NCBI RefSeq assembly: GCF_014268885.2
Contig: NZ_CP077095.1
Coordinates: 2,237,501-2,301,500, forward strand
DNA: 64,000 nt
DNA from: Pseudomonas xantholysinigenes
GTDB taxonomy: Bacteria > Pseudomonadota > Gammaproteobacteria > Pseudomonadales > Pseudomonadaceae
Reading direction: 5' to 3'
The first letter of the stretch is position 1, and each line of letters opens with the position of its first letter. Of the stretch, positions 16,227 to 24,734 are shown piece after piece. The notes below the pieces were generated by a model, which made no database searches, was not told where the DNA came from, and saw nothing but the letters and a program-made list of their open reading frames with translations. A program made the position numbers and the translations under genes.

Positions 16227-17279
16227 TCAGCCCTTCGAGGGCTTGGCGATCGCGCCGACTCGACGGTAGACACGCTCAGTGATTCCCTCTTTCGAGTGGC
16301 CCAACAGCACGCTTGCATCGCTCAGGTCGTTGATCTCCGAAGCCGCCTTCGGTCGGATATCGCGGAACTGGAACTGGGCGATTCGATTGGCCAGGTCTGG
16401 CTTCTTCTCGACCTCGGCCTTCAACCTGGCATTCTCCCGGGCATCGGCCCACCGGTTGCGCAACATCGGCCAGCTCATGCGCTTGCCGTACTCATTGACG
16501 ATGAAGAACGGCGACAGGTGCTCACCGGTCCTGCGCATGATCCGTTCCAGCAACAGGCCCAGGCTGTTCTTCATCCCGTCCACTTCCAAGACGATCCTCA
16601 GTCGCTTGCCGGTCTTGCCTTGGCTGACCAGCAGGTAGATCCCCTCCATGTCGTCCTTCCGCATGGACAGCACGTCCGACGGCCGCTGGCCGGTCAGGTA
16701 CGCCAGGTCCATCGCATCCTTCAGCTCTGGTGGAGCCTCCTCATACACCGCCTGCCACACCGTTTCGTTGGCGTAGAAGTCGCGCGGTTTCTCCTTGTTC
16801 TTCCTCACGCCCAGGCACGGGTTGTCCCGGGTGGTGAGCCCCCATTCCCTGGCCGTGTTGAAAACGTGGGAGAGCAGGGCGATTTCCCTGTTCGCCCTGG
16901 TCTTCGCCGAGCGCGAGTCGCGGTACTGCGCGATCATGGCCGGCGTGATGGCGTCGATCGGCGCCGAGTCGAACACCGTGCGTAGCTGCTTAAGTTCGTA
17001 AATGTTGTCCTTCTGGGTTCTGGCGGCCTTGCCTGGAATGATCTTCAGCAGGTACTCGTCGAAGATTCCCTTCATCGTCTTCAGCTCGGCCGGGGCGGCC
17101 TTGGCTTCGAAGTCAGCCCACTTCAGCTTGGCCTGCACCAGATCGGTACCGAGGGGGATTTCCTTGCCGGTCTGGTCGCGGTAGTAGTACCCAACCCACA
17201 CTTTTCCGTTCTTCCTGGTGCGCTTGCGCCGGTACATGCCCGGTGGAAGGTCGCGGTTCTCGGTACTTCTGGGTCGCAT
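16227..17279 (-). CDS. int: phage tyrosine integrase
   Basis: 350 residues. Box I Arg lies in AYLTGQRPSDVLSMRKDDM, the beta-strand Lys in LVSQGKTGKRLRI, and the C-terminal LLGHSKEGITERVYRR carries the His/Trp-position His and the nucleophile Tyr. In box II the usual H-x-x-R reads R-D-I-R (QFRDIRPKAASE), i.e. the first His is Arg. The N-terminus has an AP2-like arm-binding segment (MYRRKRTRKNGKVWVGYYYRDQ). It should carry out recombination between tRNA-Cys sites. A truncated relative lies at 49132-49663. Confidence 0.95.
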   Translation of the reverse strand: MRPRSTENRDLPPGMYRRKRTRKNGKVWVGYYYRDQTGKEIPLGTDLVQAKLKWADFEAKAAPAELKTMKGIFDEYLLKIIPGKAARTQKDNIYELKQLRTVFDSAPIDAITPAMIAQYRDSRSAKTRANREIALLSHVFNTAREWGLTTRDNPCLGVRKNKEKPRDFYANETVWQAVYEEAPPELKDAMDLAYLTGQRPSDVLSMRKDDMEGIYLLVSQGKTGKRLRIVLEVDGMKNSLGLLLERIMRRTGEHLSPFFIVNEYGKRMSWPMLRNRWADARENARLKAEVEKKPDLANRIAQFQFRDIRPKAASEINDLSDASVLLGHSKEGITERVYRRVGAIAKPSKG

Positions 17280-17280
17280 T

Positions 17281-17526
17281 TCACTTTACTCGGGAGAAAT
17301 CAGGGGTCCAGGCTGGCGCCGGGGGTGGAGCTGCAGCGACAGGCACAGTGTCGATAACCACGCCGCTGAGCTTCTGGCGGGCGTACTGGCGCCCCACCAG
17401 CGGTCGACCTCCGCGGCTCTCTACGAAGTGCCAGCCTTTCTCTGTGAGCCAACGGCGCTGCCACGCCCTGGGTTTGTAGCCGGTGATCGTCACCAGCTCT
17501 TCGTCCGAAAGGATTTCGGTTTCCAT
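17281..17526 (-). CDS. excisionase-like protein (DUF4224 type)
   Basis: 81 residues directly before the integrase with 1 bp between stop and start. The N-terminal half (LSDEELVTITGYKPRAWQRRWLTEKGWHFV) is a small winged-helix DNA-binding fold typical of DUF4224, genes of which regularly sit beside phage integrases. The C-terminal tail is Pro/Ala-rich. It probably acts as recombination directionality factor or integrase regulator (inference from position). Confidence 0.75.
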   Translation of the reverse strand: METEILSDEELVTITGYKPRAWQRRWLTEKGWHFVESRGGRPLVGRQYARQKLSGVVIDTVPVAAAPPPAPAWTPDFSRVK

Positions 17527-17565
17527 GGGATGGTCTCCACGCCGCCGGTGGCGGCAGGTTTGTGG

Positions 17566-17889
17566 TCAGTCCAGTTGGTAGTAGACGTAGCAGTCGACGC
17601 CCTGGTCTTTGAGCGATCGATACATGGCCTGCACGCCGGCGTACCGCCGATTGCCGATACCGGCGAACGGTGCCGACAGGTGAAGCCCGCGCGGGTGATA
17701 GGTGCTCGCCGGATAAACGTCGCCAGGCAGGCCTTTGATCTGGCTGGCGCGCAGCCCGCGCAAAGGGATGACAACGCGGTCAAGGTTGGCGCTGCCCCCG
17801 TCGTCCTTGCATTCCTCAGCCGCCGCTTTGCCGGCCTCGGTGGCGACGCGCACTTTCTCGGGTAGGTTGGCCAGTTCTTCTTTCGTCAT
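17566..17889 (-). CDS. phage protein of unknown function (107 aa)
   Basis: 107 residues with a GAGAG binding site before ATG 17889. The first third is a charged helix (LPEKVRVATEAGKAAAEECKDD); the rest is mixed, with aromatic residues near the end (DCYVYYQLD). No known domain. It belongs to the leftward early operon that ends in the integrase. Confidence 0.7.
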   Translation of the reverse strand: MTKEELANLPEKVRVATEAGKAAAEECKDDGGSANLDRVVIPLRGLRASQIKGLPGDVYPASTYHPRGLHLSAPFAGIGNRRYAGVQAMYRSLKDQGVDCYVYYQLD

Positions 17890-17950
17890 GGCAATAGCTC
17901 TCCATGCCCGCTGTCGGCGGGCTTGAGTAGTTGGGGGGGGGCAGCGAAAA

Positions 17951-17966
17951 GAGTACGTATGTACTC
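17951..17966. promoter_or_regulatory. palindromic operator candidate GAGTAC-N4-GTACTC (left)
   Basis: GAGTAC-GTAT-GTACTC followed by CTGT. The same 12 palindromic bases and the CTGT recur at 47111-47126 near the other prophage end. The core GTAC-N4-GTAC resembles the LexA2 box reported for P. putida (GTAC-N4-GTGC, from memory). It lies between two divergent genes: 62 bp from ATG 17889 on the left and 90 bp from ATG 18056 on the right. Confidence 0.45.
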
Positions 17967-18055
17967 CTGTCGATTCTTACTGGTTCAAATTGTTACTACC
18001 TACCTGTCCGGCCGACTGCTTGGCGTACAATTAGCGGTTTGCTTGAGGTGATTGA

Positions 18056-18310
18056 ATGAACGCTGCCCAGAAAAAGCTGTTGGACAAGACCATGGGTGTG
18101 GTCGGATGGCTATGTGTTGCCGTCGGTGGGGGCTTGGCGCTGTTGATGCTGGCAGTCGGAGTCGCTAGTAAGGACCTCAGCGTGCTCAATGACATTTTCC
18201 GCCTTCGGCACGAAGGGTTATTGATTTGGTCGACTCTACCTCCTGGGGTTGCTCTCTTGTGGATCAGGGCGTTCATGCGTGCCGGTAATTCCGAGGATCC
18301 GATGCACTGA
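18056..18310 (+). CDS. two-span membrane protein, accessory
   Basis: 84 residues with a GAGGTGATTG binding site. Two hydrophobic segments (VVGWLCVAVGGGLALLMLAVGVA and ILIWSTLPPGVALLWIRAFM-like) suggest an inner-membrane hairpin. It points right in a leftward block, so it has its own promoter and is likely expressed in the lysogen (moron type). Function unknown; exclusion or envelope modification are possible. Confidence 0.65.
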   Translation: MNAAQKKLLDKTMGVVGWLCVAVGGGLALLMLAVGVASKDLSVLNDIFRLRHEGLLIWSTLPPGVALLWIRAFMRAGNSEDPMH

Positions 18311-18321
18311 GGGTGGCTGAG

Positions 18322-18333
18322 CCAGCTTGCTGG
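18322..18333. repeat. REP-like core inside the prophage
   Basis: CCAGC-TT-GCTGG with GA flanks, same core as the chromosomal repeats at 329-354 and 8045-8060, directly behind the membrane protein gene. Suggests that this accessory gene came from a Pseudomonas chromosome. Confidence 0.45.
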
Positions 18334-18401
18334 ATCGGTTCTCTGTGGGCATGGTGATACCTCTGCTATAAATTCGAACGCTGGAATTCAGGAGATGGTG
18401 A

Positions 18402-18644
18402 ATGACTTTGCGTACCACGCATCCCGTGCGCTGTGCATGTGGCCACGAGGGAGCGATACGGCTCTCAGAAAATGACCAGCCATACTCCGCATGCGATGAG
18501 CGATACTCATTGGTGGGGCTGCGCGGAACTGATGCGAACTACACTCGCATGGCCGACTGGCCTGAAGTGTTTGAGCGAATGCAGATATCTTGCCCTGCAT
18601 GTAACGCAAAGCTTTCGCCCAGCGACCTAATCAAGCATCAGTGA
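18402..18644 (+). CDS. small zinc-ribbon-like protein, accessory
   Basis: 80 residues with a CAGGAGATGGTG leader. Cysteines at 11, 13, 31, 64 and 67 with His 15 (CACGH ... C ... CPAC) look like a metal site formed by two knuckles. No membrane span. Same orientation as the membrane protein before it and against the surrounding early genes. Function unknown. Confidence 0.65.
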   Translation: MTLRTTHPVRCACGHEGAIRLSENDQPYSACDERYSLVGLRGTDANYTRMADWPEVFERMQISCPACNAKLSPSDLIKHQ

Positions 18645-18790
18645 GCAGCGCCTCTATCACCCTCTGACCAGCAAGTGGCGGCACTGCGTTTCCGGCCATG
18701 TGCATGGTCAGCCGGTGGCTGCTCGCGCGGCTTGTCGGCCTGGGTGACGGAGAATGCCGGGCGATCGATCACGATCACCTTTGACGAGGC
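18631..18790 (-). pseudogene. remnant of a DNA cytosine methyltransferase C-terminus
   Basis: Minus strand, ending at the TGA 18631-18633: the frame reads HRLTMHMAGNAVPPLAGQRV and on to a short helix, the typical end of C5 cytosine methyltransferases (MxGNAVPP). Upstream, in another frame, VIDRPAFSVTQADKP fits the preceding part of such enzymes, so a frameshift separates the two. The rest of the gene is missing. It overlaps the 3' end of the zinc-ribbon gene by 14 bp. Confidence 0.5.
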
Positions 18791-18836
18791 TTAGGATGAG
18801 GGCGAAGATTAAGCGGGGTGGTTCCGTGAGAAGTGT

Positions 18837-19190
18837 TCAACTGCTCTTCGGATCGTTGCCGCCGCGCGGCGAAAACATGCGTTGTTTCAAGCGTTCCACA
18901 TCCCTGGTGCTGATGTAGGGAGCGATGCTTTCAAACGTGTCCTGGTCATCGCTTCCGTCGAGGATATGGCAAAGACGTTTGGCCGACCCTTCAAACTCCT
19001 CGCCAAGCCCGTGCTCTCTTGACGACAGAAGCGCTTTTAGGGACTTTCGCAGATCGGCTGCAGCGGCCGGCTGGGTCTTTACAAGCGCGCCAACCACCAG
19101 GGCCAGCAGGTCGTTTGCTGCCTTGGCTTCACCAAGCGCCCACGATGCAATTTCATACGCAGTACCTGCGTCAATTTTTTCGTCTGCCAT
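18837..19190 (-). CDS. phage protein of unknown function (117 aa)
   Basis: 117 residues, start ATG 19190 with a CAGGA binding site. Mostly helical: an Ala-rich first half (GTAYEIASWALGEAKAANDLLALV) and a second half with DLRKSLKALL and RLCHILDGSDDQD. No known domain. Second gene of the leftward operon from the PL-like promoter, 21 bp behind the gene at 19212-19736. Confidence 0.7.
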   Translation of the reverse strand: MADEKIDAGTAYEIASWALGEAKAANDLLALVVGALVKTQPAAAADLRKSLKALLSSREHGLGEEFEGSAKRLCHILDGSDDQDTFESIAPYISTRDVERLKQRMFSPRGGNDPKSS

Positions 19191-19211
19191 TTCCTGATAG
19201 CCCTCTGTTTG

Positions 19212-19736
19212 CTAGAAGCCTGCTTTGGCCAGCAGGCGACTGAATCTTTCATCTGCGGCCTTCGTGTCAAGCCCGCCGTTTGCCTGGGCCAGGAGATCTT
19301 CATGATCGATGGTATCGAGTTTCTCACCAAACTCATCAACTGCGGCTCTCAACCAGCTATCCAGCGCACCGGCGAATCCCATGAGCTGGCCTTTACGAGA
19401 GTTGTGCTCTTCTTCATTTCTGGGTGAGCGATTCATCATCCCCATGATCAACGCTCCGAGTTCCAGCTTATAGGACTTTTCGTGTCGCACCCGGCGAAGA
19501 TGGGCGAGGTACATGCCTGCGATTGCCTGACCAGTCTCTAATCCACCCCTGAAACCACCAGCGAATGGAACATCCCAGAAACAGTAACCGCCACTCTCCT
19601 CCTGGGCATGGTCTCGCCCGACGAAGGGTAGTTGGTGCATATCAATTTTCCGGTGCGGCTTTGCCCGCAGATTAACCCTGACCTTGGCGGGTTTATCTTG
19701 GATCGAGACGACATTGAGTTTGCGTGCTGCGCCCAT
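19212..19736 (-). CDS. phage protein of unknown function (174 aa), first leftward early gene
   Basis: 174 residues, with GGAGGT five bases before ATG 19736. The N-terminus is basic (RVNLRAKPHRKID); the middle has a Gly-rich stretch (FAGGFRGGLETGQAIAGMYLAHLRR), the end is acidic. No recognised domain. It is the first gene behind the PL-like promoter at 20004-20032 with a leader of about 260 nt. Typical candidates in this place are early regulators or recombination accessory proteins, but nothing in the sequence decides it. Confidence 0.7.
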   Translation of the reverse strand: MGAARKLNVVSIQDKPAKVRVNLRAKPHRKIDMHQLPFVGRDHAQEESGGYCFWDVPFAGGFRGGLETGQAIAGMYLAHLRRVRHEKSYKLELGALIMGMMNRSPRNEEEHNSRKGQLMGFAGALDSWLRAAVDEFGEKLDTIDHEDLLAQANGGLDTKAADERFSRLLAKAGF

Positions 19737-20003
19737 TTGGCACCTCCAGGTGTACGTCGTGTTGGCTTCGGTTCGGTGAGATCTGTTTGATCATGAAACT
19801 GATAATTCGGTACTGCCGGCCCGTGTCGAAGGGCATTAGCTCTCGGGGGCTTTGAAGCCCAACAGCCGACCACGCTCTGCATGCTGTCGGCTCTCGTTTA
19901 TGCGGTGCTCGACGCTGCGCACCCGGGGTGAGGCTTCCCCTGTACCGAATCGGCTTCGGCTCGCTGCCACCCAGTCAGTGGTTGGCTGGACCGGATGAGA
20001 AAA
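19737..20003 (-). other. long leader of the leftward early transcript
   Basis: No open frame. In the leftward transcript several short stems can form, e.g. GGGCTT/AAGCCC around 19842-19859 and GCCGAC/GTCGGC around 19864-19892. It may serve antitermination or processing, as in the leader regions of lambdoid phages (inference). Confidence 0.4.
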
Positions 20004-20043
20004 GTATTGCCGCAGGAATTACCTTTGGTCAATGCCTGCGGAA
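20004..20043 (-). promoter_or_regulatory. PL-like promoter with two repressor sites
   Basis: On the minus strand: TTGACC (20027-20032), 17 bp, CAATAC (20004-20009). Two copies of the 11-mer T-K-CCGCAGG-M-A overlap it: TGCCGCAGGAA (20008-20018, plus strand) and TTCCGCAGGCA (20033-20043, minus strand). The same 11-mer marks the promoter of cro at 21056-21090, so both are probably bound by the CI-like and Cro proteins. Confidence 0.7.
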
Positions 20044-20062
20044 ATATTTTTTCTTGCGGGCA

Positions 20063-20087
20063 TAAAAAAGCCCGCCGGATGCGGGCT
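20063..20087 (-). terminator. terminator of the cI operon
   Basis: Minus strand: AGCCCGC-ATCCG-GCGGGCT followed by TTTTTT. It lies 22 bp behind the stop of the membrane protein linked to the repressor and separates that operon from the PL-like promoter. Confidence 0.85.
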
Positions 20088-20108
20088 CTCGGTGACAGTC
20101 GGTGTCAC

Positions 20109-20354
20109 TCAGCTGGACAGCCAGAGCAGGGCAGACCACACAGCGCCGAGGGTTGACCCAAAGAGAAAGCTGGACCACAGCCAGACAACGAGCGTCCCTG
20201 GGAGTTGCCCGGTCACAAATACCGCCACTTTTTCGACGCCAGAACCGATTTGTAATAAACGTCGCGACATTAGAGCTAGCCGGCCGAATAGATAAGTTGC
20301 CATTACAGCCAACAAAATGCTGTAGCTGTAGAAAAACACTTCCTTGTAGTCCAT
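20109..20354 (-). CDS. membrane protein co-transcribed with the repressor
   Basis: 81 residues starting 11 bp behind the repressor stop codon; with it and the terminator behind it this makes a two-gene lysogenic operon. Two hydrophobic segments are seen: FFYSYSILLAVMATYLFGRLAL and a C-terminal pair of short spans (VFVTGQLPGTLVVWLWSSFLFG). The place matches lambda rexA-rexB, which are co-expressed with cI and block other phages. A superinfection-exclusion role is therefore a reasonable guess, not shown by the sequence itself. Confidence 0.7.
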   Translation of the reverse strand: MDYKEVFFYSYSILLAVMATYLFGRLALMSRRLLQIGSGVEKVAVFVTGQLPGTLVVWLWSSFLFGSTLGAVWSALLWLSS

Positions 20355-20365
20355 CAGGTCACCAA

Positions 20366-21019
20366 TTAAATGTTCTGTGGCTCTTGATTTCGTAACTCTT
20401 CATTTTGCTCGTACCGTGCATCTATGCTTGTCAGTACGTAGTCCATCATTACCAGATCATGGTCAGTAAGATTTCCATCTATTTCCGCTGAAGCGATTGA
20501 GTAGAACAGCCTATACAATCGCGCAAGACGATCTTCATCATGAATTCCGTGGACTGCATGATTCCTGGCGTTCCTCACGACGGCGCGCCGCTTCGAGTAC
20601 CCGTCTTCTTCGCAGCTTTCAAAAAAACGGTTTAGGTCTAGAAAAGTAACTTGAGTGGTTGGAGCGCTTGAAGGAACTGCTCTTGCAATCGCAGAAAATG
20701 AACTTTCTGATTTTTTTCTTAAATTTCCCTCAAGTATTTCGTACTTTTCCTTTATTTCAGATGCAAGTCTAGAGCTATATGCTTCTACTGGTATTCCGAA
20801 TAAGTTCTTTACTTTTAGCGCAAACTCAAAATTTAATGCAGTTCTCCCATTTAAATAGTTACTGAATGACCCTTGGTTCATTCCGAGGAACTCCCCAGCT
20901 TGCTCTTGGGTTATCCGCTCATTTTTTGGGCGAGCACGGTTCCAGTCCGCGATAGCTTCCTTCAAAGCCGCGCATTCGTCCCGCTCCCATTGTTCGAGTT
21001 CACGTTTTTTCTGGCTCAT
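20366..21019 (-). CDS. CI-like repressor without peptidase domain
   Basis: 217 residues. Residues 1-95 follow lambda CI: basic start MSQKKRELEQWE, LKEAIADWNRARPK, helix-turn-helix ITQEQAGEFLGMNQGSFSNYLNGRTALNFEFALKVKNLF split over two halves, and PVEAYSSRLASEI. The C-terminal part (FLDLNRFFESCEEDGYSKRRAVVRN and on) has no LexA/S24 features: no Ser-Lys dyad region and no Ala-Gly cleavage loop. The last 100 residues are helical and acidic, of unknown fold. Base composition is clearly AT-richer than in all neighbours, a sign of foreign origin. Binds presumably the TTCCGCAGG sites at PR and PL. Confidence 0.88.
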   Translation of the reverse strand: MSQKKRELEQWERDECAALKEAIADWNRARPKNERITQEQAGEFLGMNQGSFSNYLNGRTALNFEFALKVKNLFGIPVEAYSSRLASEIKEKYEILEGNLRKKSESSFSAIARAVPSSAPTTQVTFLDLNRFFESCEEDGYSKRRAVVRNARNHAVHGIHDEDRLARLYRLFYSIASAEIDGNLTDHDLVMMDYVLTSIDARYEQNEELRNQEPQNI

Positions 21020-21024
21020 AGACA

Positions 21025-21095
21025 GAGACTATTCCCGCAGGCCATGCGGAACAAATTCCGCAGGCATTGACATTAATAATTCCGCAGGAAATACT
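21025..21095. promoter_or_regulatory. immunity operator region: PR, PRM and repressor sites
   Basis: PR (rightward): TTGACA 21067-21072, 17 bp, AATACT 21090-21095. Repressor 11-mers: TTCCGCAGGAA (21080-21090), TTCCGCAGGCA (21056-21066), TTCCCGCAGGC (21032-21042), and TTCCGCATGGC on the minus strand (21041-21051). PRM (leftward): an AATAGT at about 21027-21032 on the minus strand lies 8 bp before the repressor ATG, and there is no ribosome binding site there, so the message may be leaderless, as lambda cI is from PRM. Confidence 0.7.
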
Positions 21096-21124
21096 TTGGT
21101 GGACATCAACACGAGGTTGCCACC

Positions 21125-21337
21125 ATGGAACGTATCCCGCTGGCTGATTTTTGCGAGGCCCACGGCCAAACCGCAGCGGCCAAGAAGCTGAACATCACGC
21201 AAGGCGCGCTGAGCAAAGCCCTTCGAATCGGGCGCAAGGTTGAGGTCATCGAACACGATGACGGGACCTTCACGGCAGAAGAGGTCAAGCCATTCCCATC
21301 GCAGTCGCAAGGCAAGCGCGATTTCGAGGCGGCTTGA
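21125..21337 (+). CDS. cro: Cro repressor
   Basis: 70 residues, lambda Cro type: ERIPLADFCEAHGQTAAAKKL, then NITQGALSKALRIGRKVEV (recognition helix and strand) and EEVKPFPS, the same eight residues that close the DNA-binding fold in lambda Cro. GAGG binding site at 21113-21116. First gene of the rightward early transcript from PR; it should bind the TTCCGCAGG sites and turn down both early promoters. Confidence 0.93.
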   Translation: MERIPLADFCEAHGQTAAAKKLNITQGALSKALRIGRKVEVIEHDDGTFTAEEVKPFPSQSQGKRDFEAA

Positions 21338-21339
21338 TC

Positions 21340-21648
21340 ATGTCGACGACCGCATTAAACCCGGAGCAGGCCGCAAGGGCCCGCAAGAATCTGCACTTCA
21401 TCTTGCAGCGGGTGACGTCTGTCGGTAACGCGCCCATCGCGCTTGCAGTGGGTTGCGACGAAGCGACGATCAGCCGGATGCGCCCCGAGAAGTTCGAGCA
21501 GTTCGCCCAGATCTTGGCGGTCCTTGGCCTGAAGGTCGTGCCCAGCGAAATGCGTTGTTTCAACGAGCGCGATATCGAGATGTTCATCCACGGTTCGAAG
21601 CGCTGGATGGAGCACGTCCAGGGCCTGGACCAGCTCGAGGAGGGTTGA
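21340..21648 (+). CDS. CII-like transcriptional activator
   Basis: 102 residues from ATG 21340, 2 bp behind cro. It matches the CII family: ARARKNLHFILQRVTSVGNAPIALAVGCDEATISRM is the helix-turn-helix segment (given here in part), followed by KFEQFAQILAVLGLKVVP. CII proteins form tetramers and turn on repressor and integrase promoters when the phage chooses lysogeny. A GAGGCGG binding site overlaps the end of cro. Confidence 0.88.
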   Translation: MSTTALNPEQAARARKNLHFILQRVTSVGNAPIALAVGCDEATISRMRPEKFEQFAQILAVLGLKVVPSEMRCFNERDIEMFIHGSKRWMEHVQGLDQLEEG

Positions 21649-21652
21649 GCTC

Positions 21653-21881
21653 ATGACCCTGGAGCACGTCAGTTCGTATATGGCCAAAGCGCTCGGCGAA
21701 CTCGATCCATCGCCATGCATCTTGGCTGGCGACCAGCAATTCCATAAAGAGATGGCCATGCGGTCGGCTTGGGATGTGTCCAGGCTCGGTGGGCGTGAGT
21801 CGAAAGCCCGCGCCAGATCTCAGTGTGTGGCGTATTTGATCGCTTCGCTTGGAGTTCGAGAAGCCCCCTTGGGAGGCGCCA

Positions 21882-21895
<14 letters not shown>
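21653..21895 (+). CDS. small early phage protein (80 aa), unknown
   Basis: 80 residues, starting 4 bp behind the CII gene with GAGGAGG just before, and ending 14 bp inside the next gene; tight packing and the binding site favour it. MTLEHVSSYMAKALGELDPSPC opens it; no recognised domain. Either strand shadow or small regulator; moderate support. Confidence 0.5.
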
Positions 21896-22911
<1,016 letters not shown>

Positions 22912-22919
<8 letters not shown>

Positions 22920-24333
22920 TCCCTACAGCCTCGAAGCCGAGCACGCTGTGCTGGGCGCCATGCTGATCAAACCCGAGTTAATCGACGTCCTCTCCGCCGA
23001 CCTGAAAACCAGCGATTTCTTCTTCGCCGACAACCGCGCGGTGTTCGACGCGATCCAGGCCCTGCGCGCCAAAGGCTCGCCGATCGACTTCCTGACCGTG
23101 GCCGAACAGATCGGCACGTTGTCTGCGGATGCATCGGCCCTGGCGTACTGCGCTGACCTGCACCGCAACACCCCGAGCGCCGCGAACGCGAGGTCCTACG
23201 CCAACACCGTGCTCGAGCGCAGCACTGTGCGCGCCCTGATGACCGTCGCCCGGGCCATCCACGAGATCGCCGAGGGCGACTCCGGTACCGAGGACAAGAT
23301 TTCCCAGGCCCAGGCCGAGATCAACGCGATAACCAGCAGCTCGTCAGCGAACGACACGATCACGGCAGGCGAGGCAATCCGCCGGCACGTTGAGGAGCTG
23401 GAGCGGCGCGAAGCACTGGGCGGCGCCATGGACGGCCTGGCCACGGGGATACCGGCACTCGACGCCAAGGTCCGTGGCCTCAAGGGCGGCCAACTCATCG
23501 TAATCGCTGGCCGGCCGAAGATGGGCAAGACCACGTTGGCCATGAACATCTGCGACCACAATGCTGTGAGCGACGGCAAGCGGGTGCTGGTGTTCAGCCA
23601 GGAAATGTCCCATGCCGAGCTGATGGACAAGTCGCTGGCCTCGCTGGGCAACATCCCGCTTGGTGCGCTCCAGGATGGCACCGCGGTGAATACCCACTGC
23701 CAGCGTATCGCCGACGCTTCGCTGCTGATCCAGAGTGCCGCCATCGAGCTGTACGACCGCAGCGGCGTGACGATCAACCGGATCCGATCGGTTGCCCGCC
23801 GGCAGAAGATGAACCTTGGGGTGGACCTGATCATCGTGGACCACATCGGCCTGGTTGACGTCGACGACTCTCGCGCCAACGCCGTGCAGCGCGTCAGCGA
23901 GATCACGCGCCAGCTCAAACTTCTGGCCAAGGAACTTGACGTTCCGGTCATCGCCCTGTCGCAGCTGAATCGCCAGTTGGAGCAACGCCCGAATAAACGC
24001 CCGGTTCCATCCGACCTGCGTGACTCCGGATCGATCGAACAGGACGCCGACATGATCGTGTTCGTGTACCGCGACGAGGTCTACGACCCCCATACCGCAT
24101 CCCGCGGCATCGCCGAGATCATCATCGGTGCCGCCCGAGGCATCCAGCCCTGCACCGTGCGCGTGAAGTACCAGGGCATGTACAGCCGGTTCTCCGAACT
24201 GGAGGCCAGCGCCGAAGATGCGCCCATTGACCTGTTCGACGACGCAGGCGGTTACGGGCCAAAGCCGGATACCACGCCCAAGGTCACCAGCATGGCTGAG
24301 CGCTACAAGACCTACGGCACGCGTCGGCAGTGA
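22912..24333 (+). CDS. DnaB-like replicative helicase
   Basis: 473 residues, the length of bacterial DnaB. N-terminal domain SLEAEHAVLGAMLIKPELID, C-terminal RecA fold with Walker A GRPKMGKTTLAMN (about residues 200-212), Walker B DLIIVDHIGLVD, and the DnaB motif ALSQLNRQLEQRPNKRPVPSD followed by LRDSGSIEQDADMIVFVYRD. It unwinds DNA at the phage fork and works with the initiator encoded just before it, replacing the host helicase or loader. Confidence 0.95.
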
Positions 24334-24379
24334 TGGCCAGGCGCTCGACCCTCGCGCGCGTGCGCGTTTGGCCAGCACG

Positions 24380-24724
24380 ATGAAGCCGCCCGTGCCTGAC
24401 CAGCTGACCCTGTTCGCCGAGCCGCCCCGTGTACCGGTGGCGGTTCGCGCGTTCGTGCCTGTCATGCCGCCGCCGGTCCGCAAGGGGCCCAAGCGCATCG
24501 ACTGGTTCCGCGTCATCACCGCCGTGCTGCGTTCGGGGTATTCGCTCCAGAGCGCGGCAGACGAAATCGGCATCGCCCGCACCACGCTCATTGGCTGGCG
24601 GCAGGGCGCCGAACCGCGCTACAGTGAAGGCGAACGCCTGGTGCTGCTGTGGTGCAAGATCACCGGCGAAGGCCGGGACAAGCTGCCCATGTGTGCGGCT
24701 TGGGATTATCATTTCAAGCCTTGA
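24380..24724 (+). CDS. helix-turn-helix phage protein (114 aa)
   Basis: 114 residues from ATG 24380; a longer frame upstream overlaps dnaB and looks non-coding. The middle contains GYSLQSAADEIGIARTTLIGWRQGAEPRY, a helix-turn-helix of XRE or Cro type. Pro-rich N-terminus (PPVPDQLTLFAEPP). It follows the helicase and comes before the late block, where lambdoid phages have a late regulator, so a role in late gene control is possible but only by position. Confidence 0.65.
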   Translation: MKPPVPDQLTLFAEPPRVPVAVRAFVPVMPPPVRKGPKRIDWFRVITAVLRSGYSLQSAADEIGIARTTLIGWRQGAEPRYSEGERLVLLWCKITGEGRDKLPMCAAWDYHFKP

Positions 24725-24734
24725 GGGCATCGCA

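Noticed and set aside
20001..20108. Integration host factor or attachment site in the AT-rich stretch near 20040
   Set aside because: The stretch is explained by the PL-like promoter, two repressor sites and the terminator of the cI operon.
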